Source: Plasmopara viticola (Eukaryota; Oomycota; Peronosporomycetes; Peronosporales; Peronosporaceae). Taken from it: DNA of 64,000 bases. This document shows positions 57,390-64,000 of this stretch, piece after piece. The stretch covers positions 1,364,001-1,428,000 of the forward strand of contig MBPM02000007.1 of assembly GCA_001695595.3 (NCBI GenBank), given 5' to 3'. The position numbers and the translations under genes are program-made. How positions within the stretch are numbered: position 1 is the first letter of the stretch; the number at the start of each line of letters is the position of its first letter. The notes under the pieces were generated by a model, which was given only the letters and a program-made list of their open reading frames with translations, made no database searches and was not told the DNA's origin.

Positions 57390-60210
57390 TTGGAAAAAAA
57401 ATGAATCCAACAGATTTGCATTTGCCTCAAGCGTAATTTTGAAGTAAATCCGGTAACCAAATATAAATGTTTGTTTAAGCATCGCTTTTCAAAATGAGGT
57501 AGCAGCAAAAGACATGATGACAAATATGCAATTAGTGGCAAGCAATAAACATATCATCCGTTCAATTATTTCTTATGAGTACACAGGATCCACATACACC
57601 GCTTGAAGTATTTGACATGCTTTTATCCTCTTCTTTTAGAGCATAAGGCACCACTTAAACCATATTTAGACTATCTTTGATTGTGGCCAAACGAGATGGC
57701 GGATGCTATGGATTTCATAGGACTTCGCCTGCACCTATACCTTATTTTACTTAGTGCTAATAAAGATATTGATTCTTTTGTCACAATCCTATTATCGCTT
57801 CAAACAGGCCATGCGATTGCCACATCGTATTCGAAGTCTTCGTTTTTTACGCGATCCAGCTAGTGATATTTTCCATAGCAAAAAAAATGCAGCAATTTTA
57901 AAGGCGTGACCTAGTAAAGTACCCTCTGGTGATAGCCATGATACTCATTCTTTGCTGGAAGTGCCGCACTTCATCTGAACACGTCACGTCCATGCATATC
58001 TTGTCCCTTTGCTGTGGTCTGGTGGTTTGAGCTTCACTCAACATTGTCGCCACTATATGGACCGGCTTAGTATCTTGCCATGCTATATCCATCAGAAGTT
58101 CTCGCATCGCTGTTTTTGCATCTCGTAACGCCCGTAACGCCCATTTCCTTTGTCTTTCTCGCTTGACATAAAGACTTGCAGAGATTGTTTTGGTTAGGCG
58201 CGATCATTACGCATGCATTATACATTCAACCAGAAGCTTGAGCAACAGCGCGACACTCGTATCGAATCAAATCTGATGAACAATACGGTCACTAAGAACA
58301 CTCAGCATATCCGATCCATACTCTGAAATTAAGCTTACATAATGATCAGCTTGGATCGTGTCCATTTATTAAGAAGACATTTCCTGTCTAGCTCCTTGTA
58401 ATAATTTGTTATGATTACAGCTCGGCTAATAATTCATTGACAGTTTGATATGCGGCTGTTCGGCAAAGAGATCAAGCTAGTTTGCATGTTGCCCTTCAAC
58501 TACAGTTTGCAGCACTTCATACAACTCTTGAATAACATTATCTCGCACAGCAAGATTTCTTTGTAGTTTTGTCTTGCTGTGGAGGACGCGATGCGGCGTT
58601 TGGGTCTCAAAATAATGTTTGCATGAGCACACCTGTCTTTCAAGCTGTTTTCTCTTAGTAGCTTTTTTTCGCATAATTCGTCGCTTTTTAGGACGTAGAC
58701 CTGTTCTTCGGTATATCCGCGCGACTTTTTTAAAACAGGACTGTTGCGGCACGATAAAGACATTACAGGAACATAAGTAGGAGTATTGAATAATGTTAAG
58801 GCACCGGAATGATTTGCTGCGATAACGACGGCACATATGACGCGATGTGACCTAGTAGACTCTGGTACTGATACAAAAACCTTTCTCTGTCCAAGGGTAG
58901 ATCACCGACAATGAGCTCAAGCGGCACCCTCGGTAGTCGCTTCTCTGTCGAAAAATTATTGAGATTAGTAACATATTTATCATCTTGAGAAGGCCAACGG
59001 TGATTACGACCGCGGCGTGGTCCTGATTGCAGCTGAATTACCAGGTTTGATTAAATGCATATAACACTAACCTAATTCGCCTGTGACTCCCTTTCCATGT
59101 AAGGTCTTGCTCTGATGCACCAGATACCAAAATTTGCGGGTACCTTTCTGACAAAGACTTGAGTCTTGATACTGAATGTGTTGGAAATATACACTACCGA
59201 TGCTTAGCTCGAAAGAGCTTTTAAAAGAGAAACCAGCACGAGTGGATTGCATCTTGCATGCGCAAGTGTTGATGGTTGTAATCTTTTTTTAGTCAATACA
59301 TTTCAAGTCTTGATAGACCGTAGCGCCGCATTTTTTTTTCCCACCGACTAAAGATTACGACGTCTTGCAAACTTTGGTTAGCAAGTATCGAAGTTCTGCT
59401 AGCTGCACCGGCTACCGAAAGCCAAAAGAGTAGCGCTCTGTATATGGGAAAACATCTTCGTACGTGTTGTGTAGAGCAAACAACTGCGAGTAATAAAGCC
59501 TCGCAAGCGAGAAGCGTAGGTCTGCAAGACTTCAAAGACCACACGAAGGTATTAGAGTGCAGCTAACAAAGCTCTGCTAGAAGTGCATAGCTATGCAATA
59601 CGATACTGATCCCTGTATACCTTTTGCCAGACATACAGACCACTTTTACTGAAAAAATGACAATATGTATATATAGTAGGTCGATAGACGATTGACGATC
59701 AGAGGCCCGTCAGAATTACTGACCACGAAAGAGCCCGAATCTGTAAATACTGCCTGAAAAAGGAGTTAAAAAATACCAGAGGTGGTGCTCTTAAAGTGAA
59801 AAGTTGTCTTGAGGATTTAAAAACGTCTCCTCGTTCAGACGAGAATGTCTTATAACAATTCTAATGAGCAGCATCTACTAAGCCTTGGTCGGAAATTCTA
59901 AACTTTAGGAAAAATCAGTATTACCTTTGTTAGAGGAGCATGTCCAGAAACCCGTCGAAATTCTTAACAAATAGTAGAGTGAGGCATAAGATTGATCCCG
60001 TGCCAGGAACAAAGTACTGTCCAAACACTGTCAAGAGAGCAGTGTGAGCACGTTGACGCCTTTTTAGCCGAAAGAACAAGAATGGTTTTACGCGGTAGTC
60101 GAAGTCCCCACGCTAGTCACCGAATTTCTGTAATTAGAAATTGATTTGAGATTGGCATCTAGCTCAGGCTTATACATATGGACAAACCAAGAATTCAGGG
60201 AAAGACGTGT
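57390..60210 (+). mobile_element. Second Gypsy copy: gag/protease region and RT start
   Basis: This plus-strand segment is homologous, inverted, to 30440-33400 over about 2.8 kb (for example catcccgccat-type phrases: catagcatccgccatctc at 32837 against its complement near 57700). The RT lead-in HKIDPVPGTKYC is at about 59992-60027 and frames break after it. The RT body, RNase H and integrase are not found downstream, so the copy is 3' truncated or too decayed. The antisense frames at 57898-58107 and 58477-58836 are accidental. Confidence 0.7.
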
Positions 60211-60581
60211 TGCTTTAAGAAATTAGCTGACAATAATCGTACCGGGTGTTTATAATACATTGCGCTTAGTTTGGTATCAGATCCGGCTTAGATGAACGAA
60301 TAAACGCATCACTGAGGTAAGTTTGCTTCGAGGTACTTCATAAGAGTGTTTTTGTGGCATTAAGAGCTATGGACTATCGAGCGCCTGGACGATGTTTAGC
60401 TTTACAATTATGGTTTATTTTGAAAACTCGAGACTTTTGGTTAAGTGGCCGCCACCCCTCCAAATATGAATCAAATTAATTGGCTTTCATGATTTCCGAT
60501 TGGCTGCACGGTCAATTTTTGGTCGGATATTAAATCTCAAACTTTACATCTATCTTTACCCAGAAAATATCATCAGAAAAA

Positions 60582-61274
60582 GTGAATTCGGCACGATCTT
60601 TCATTGTCACTACTAGGAAAAAGCACGATTGGTGTGGCGCGCCATCCTACCTGCCAAGTGCATCTACGTACACTAGTTATGCCCGATGGAGCTGCATTAA
60701 GACTGCAGCTTCGCTATCAAAATTTCAGGACAAGATGTGCACATTAGTAAAAAAAAACGGATGCGAGTCAGCAGCAGTAGTTCATAGTCAAAGCCTCAAG
60801 CCGTGTCGTTGCCACAACCAGTATAGAACAACAGCTTTTCATAACAAAAATACTTGTCTCGGTCGATCTAGATACGCGTCAGTGCATCTGAAATACAAGT
60901 GGATAGAGAAATGGATGGTGACTCAGGACTGGACAAAGCCTCAGCAGGACACGCGACAACTCGTGTCGGACAGTGAAATCGAGAGTGATAGGTTATTGAT
61001 ACGTCAAAATGTGTCTGTGAATGTTATAAAGCCAACGTGGTTGCTGTCATTTCTCAAGCAACGTTGTGCTACAACAGCGAGTTCGTTGATGACGCAGAGC
61101 TCACATCGATTGCCACCGAGTCTACTACTTCAATTAACAAACATGAGGCTCGCATTGTTAGGCGTGTTCTCTATCTTTTGTGCTAGAACGAACGTAGATC
61201 TACGAGACAGACCTCCATCGGCTGAAGACAGACGCTTTCGCAATCTCCATACAAGAATAAAACGACGAGTTTAA
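60582..61274 (+). CDS. Unrecognised open frame, 230 codons (GTG start)
   Basis: This is the longest unassigned frame in the window. The first triplet is GTG; the first ATG in frame is about 50 codons in. The product is Ser/Thr/Lys-rich with scattered Cys and no domain I can name. Near the end an internal Met begins MRLALLGVFSIFCARTNVD, a signal-peptide-like segment, followed by PPSAEDRRFRNL and a stop 43 residues on. That could be the stub of a secreted protein or chance. In this AT-rich sequence a frame of this length is mildly unexpected. Confidence 0.25.
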   Translation: MNSARSFIVTTRKKHDWCGAPSYLPSASTYTSYARWSCIKTAASLSKFQDKMCTLVKKNGCESAAVVHSQSLKPCRCHNQYRTTAFHNKNTCLGRSRYASVHLKYKWIEKWMVTQDWTKPQQDTRQLVSDSEIESDRLLIRQNVSVNVIKPTWLLSFLKQRCATTASSLMTQSSHRLPPSLLLQLTNMRLALLGVFSIFCARTNVDLRDRPPSAEDRRFRNLHTRIKRRV

Positions 61275-63318
61275 CAGAACTTGAGAAAAGTGATATACAT
61301 TTTTAAGAGCTTACAGTCGGACATTCATACCAGCATTTCGATGTCTGGGATGGCTGTTGACAAAGACATGGCGATGGTTTTCACGTCGACGTTGAGGATC
61401 TGCATCAAGTGCGTCGTGTACTCGAAGTGGCGATGATATCCGAACGAGAAATAAGCGTTCAGCCAATCAGAAACCATTGAAGTTGATCAATCTAATCCAT
61501 ATCTGGAGGGGCGGTGGCGAGTTAACCAAAAGTGGTGATTGCGTATCAAATCCCTTGTTTTGACCATCACGAGACTTTATTACGGCATAATTGGACGAAA
61601 AGTCGTCCACGGTCGCTTAAGCGATTTATCGACTTTGGAGGCTCCTTTAGCCCGACCAAGACAAATTTTTAAGGTCAGGAAAAAATATCAACTTTATGCT
61701 AAATCGACAAATGTGTATTTGAGGCAGAAATGCGTTAGCCTCTTGACAGCTCTGTGAGAAACGATGGGGTGCTTGGAGACTCGAGAAAATGAGGTCGCTG
61801 TAGTTTAGCTTACGCCGCGGTCTTTATAAGATTTTGATGTTTTGTAAACCCTTGTCATGAGCCAGGTAGCGTCGCTCGGTGGCTCTAAGCTGACTGGATT
61901 ATAACGTGATGGCTTAAATTATGCCATCCTCGTTGCGTTGTAGCAGCGGACGACCGATTACACGATCGGAAGCGTTTCAAGCGACACTATAAATATGTCT
62001 CGTTTGACAAGGCTAGGACCAGAACCAGATAAGGCTGTCTTAATCCAATTAAAACCATCCTGTTTATGACTCTTTCAACACTAATTAATGTATTCGTCTT
62101 ATCAGTAGAGCAAAGGCGTTGAATTGTGCTTGTACAAATAATTGGCTACTACCTATAAATTGTTTAACTATTGACAGATGTTTTGTCAAGATATGCCTGG
62201 GTGAAACCCTGTTATGCTCGGAACAAGTGTTTATATTAAAAGTAAGAAGTAATTGCGACGCTCAAACCATCACTGATTGCTTGCTTAGCATACCACATAA
62301 TGTAGTAACCGCTTGTGCATTCGACGACATCGTATGGATTTGACACCAGATACAGTGCGCTGTACATTGTACACCCGGACATTTTTTAAAGTAGCGGGCA
62401 CCGCTGCACACTCTAGCTTACCACAAGCGTGTACTAATCGACACTTTCGAACCAGCTTTCGAACACAATCAGTCGATGATATGTGTGGCGATCTCGACTT
62501 CCGCATCATTCCTGACTTTGTCTATGCGGTGGGGAAAGGATCGGTGAGCTCTTATAGCTGTCGTGGCAGTAATAATTGCTTAGCGGCACCGTTTTTTAGC
62601 CTGAAACAAGGCCAATCTTGATTATAATCTTATATCCGGTAACAGTTTCGATGGAAGGTTGCTGCAAGGTCCATGTAAAAGTTTCTTTATTACTTGCTCA
62701 CCAGATCCTCATTATCACGTGAGCACAATGTACGCTGTCTATTAATTTCAATCTAAGACGTTTTCGCTCAAATTTCTACGGGATTTTGTGTATTTTTGGA
62801 AGCACGTAAATTCGACTCTGTCTCAGCCAAGATTTCTAAAACTTTAAAGCGCTGGATGTCTGACAGAAATGTATCTCTAGTAGCTCCTCCGATTGCAATG
62901 CGCCTACCGGGATATAACGACTGCTTATAATGTAGACTATACATACAACTAGATCTCTTTGTCATATACGGGATTAATCGGGGCACGAAGAGATCGTCTG
63001 GTATCGTATCTTCGCTCTCACCTTGCGAAATTTTTTACCCGCAGATGGTAGCACTGTGCTACTCACAGTACTTTGTGGACCTATATTGCCTTTTTGTTAG
63101 CGGCTCTACCTTATTTAGCTGCAGGCTACAATCAGCCACAGTTATATTGTAATTATAGCGTCTTCGATAGCCGGTGCTGCGAACGGAGCTATTTTACCCG
63201 CCGAGAAAACCTTCAAAGATTTCGTTACGTCTACCTTCACGAAATTATCATAAGTTTTGATGGCTTCTACTCTCATCTCGAGCGTATACTTGCCCAGGCT
63301 TTTCTTGATGAGTCACAA

Positions 63319-63342
63319 GGTCCTGTCCGTACCGACAGGACC
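63319..63342. repeat. Perfect 9-bp hairpin
   Basis: ggtcctgtc and gacaggacc flank a 6-base loop (cgtacc). It lies 130 bp before another hairpin. Confidence 0.6.
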
Positions 63343-63471
63343 AAGAATATGACTCAATAAAGACCTTGTAAGCGGTTTATGGCAGCTAGCACCTTTTGAG
63401 TCAATCAACTCAGAGCTCGTGTCCCTGAAGCCACGACCAGCTTTTACCTAATCATATCAAGAACAAGGAAC

Positions 63472-63513
63472 AACTCTGTACTGTCATTTTTTTATACTTG
63501 ACAGTACAGAGTT
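63472..63513. repeat. Perfect 15-bp hairpin
   Basis: aactctgtactgtca (63472-63486) and tgacagtacagagtt (63499-63513) pair without mismatch around a 12-base T-rich loop. With mismatches the pairing extends about ten bases further (gaacaaggaac against ttatttcttgtcc). A small fold-back element is the simplest reading. Confidence 0.7.
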
Positions 63514-64000
63514 ATTTCTTGTCCTCCACATTAATTTGTACAGACAGAAATTTACCGCTGCTGATTGCATCTTGTAAGAGGCTAAGTTCTATCGGTATAT
63601 ATCATTCACGTACCCATCACGACGACTAAGTGCTTCCTCCAAGACGCACCCCACCTCTACTGGCGATCACTGCTCCCCTTAAGCTGACAAATTTAGAAAA
63701 CTGACGGCTTCCATTGCTAATGCGCCACCCCTTTGAGACGACTGTGTTGATGAATGGTGTAAAGGTAGACCGAGTACGCACTCGACTGCTTAGAAAGGGG
63801 GCTGCAGCGATGAAAAAGACAGTTTATAAAGAGAGCCGTATTTCCATAGAATGACGTAAATACACAGCTTTAAGTCCGATCCACTCGGGTCTGACAAAGG
63901 CTCTATTGGGTAAGAGAACATTCTATTTAGCAGCGGTTGAAAAAGAGCACACAATCCATGTCTGTACCGAGATGAACCGACAATGCGAATCTTTGGCAAT

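Larger units (their letters stand above)
60211..64000. other. Intergenic to the right edge
   Basis: No firmly supported gene. It contains the 230-codon frame at 60582-61274 and two hairpins at 63319-63342 and 63472-63513. The rest has nothing I recognise. Confidence 0.4.

Noticed and set aside
57898..58107. Minus-strand frame resembling a piggyBac transposase C-terminus (DTKPVHIVAT and a later VTC...RHFQ pattern)
   Set aside because: The region is homologous to the sense strand of the Gypsy copy at 28.7-33.4 kb, and the RT start at 59990 shows that the plus strand is coding. The resemblance is on the antisense strand and not conserved in the other copy.
63073..63360. Plus-strand frame with a signal-peptide-like start (WTYIAFLLAALPYLAA)
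   Set aside because: The start codon is TTG, no ATG precedes the hydrophobic segment in frame, and no domain or repeat of known effectors follows.

Overview
The window looks like a repeat-rich, gene-sparse stretch of an oomycete genome, most probably a downy mildew (Peronosporaceae). The reasons are two intron-free genes for large secreted proteins built from WY/LWY-type modules, a secreted EER-motif protein with a C-terminal membrane segment, TCAYTT-type initiator sequences just upstream of both WY genes, and Copia, Gypsy and LINE remnants in a roughly 40% GC background. The species cannot be fixed from the sequence. A flagellar-type kinesin-9 with two frameshifts would fit a lineage that has lost zoospores, such as Bremia, Peronospora or Hyaloperonospora, but this is inference.

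Layout. 1-3.3 kb: two Copia copies on the minus strand. 5-9.7 kb: Gypsy crumbs. 11.86-14.17 kb: first WY protein (plus). 16-20 kb: a short coding-like tandem repeat and Gypsy fragments. 23.1-26.5 kb: a long decayed Copia element (minus) carrying a fold-back MITE. 27.8-28.3 kb: a Copia LTR plus gag start (plus). 28.7-33.4 kb: a decayed Gypsy element (minus). 33.5-40.8 kb: an island bounded by two copies of one LINE family, holding a relic of an M13 peptidase, the frameshifted kinesin-9 and the EER effector. 41-45.6 kb: retroelement crumbs. 45.66-48.03 kb: second WY protein (minus), a paralogue of the first. 49.4-50.7 kb: two more LINE-derived short elements. 54.7-60.2 kb: Gypsy fragments, including a second copy of the Gypsy gag-to-RT region. 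60.2-64 kb: nothing firmly coding; one open frame of 230 codons and two hairpins.

Only three intact genes are well supported: the two WY proteins and the EER protein. All three encode predicted secreted proteins, so the functional content is an effector locus inside a transposon graveyard. The youngest-looking repeats are the four LINE-derived elements; nearly all other retroelement coding sequence is full of stops and frameshifts. I saw no rRNA, convincing tRNA or CRISPR array.
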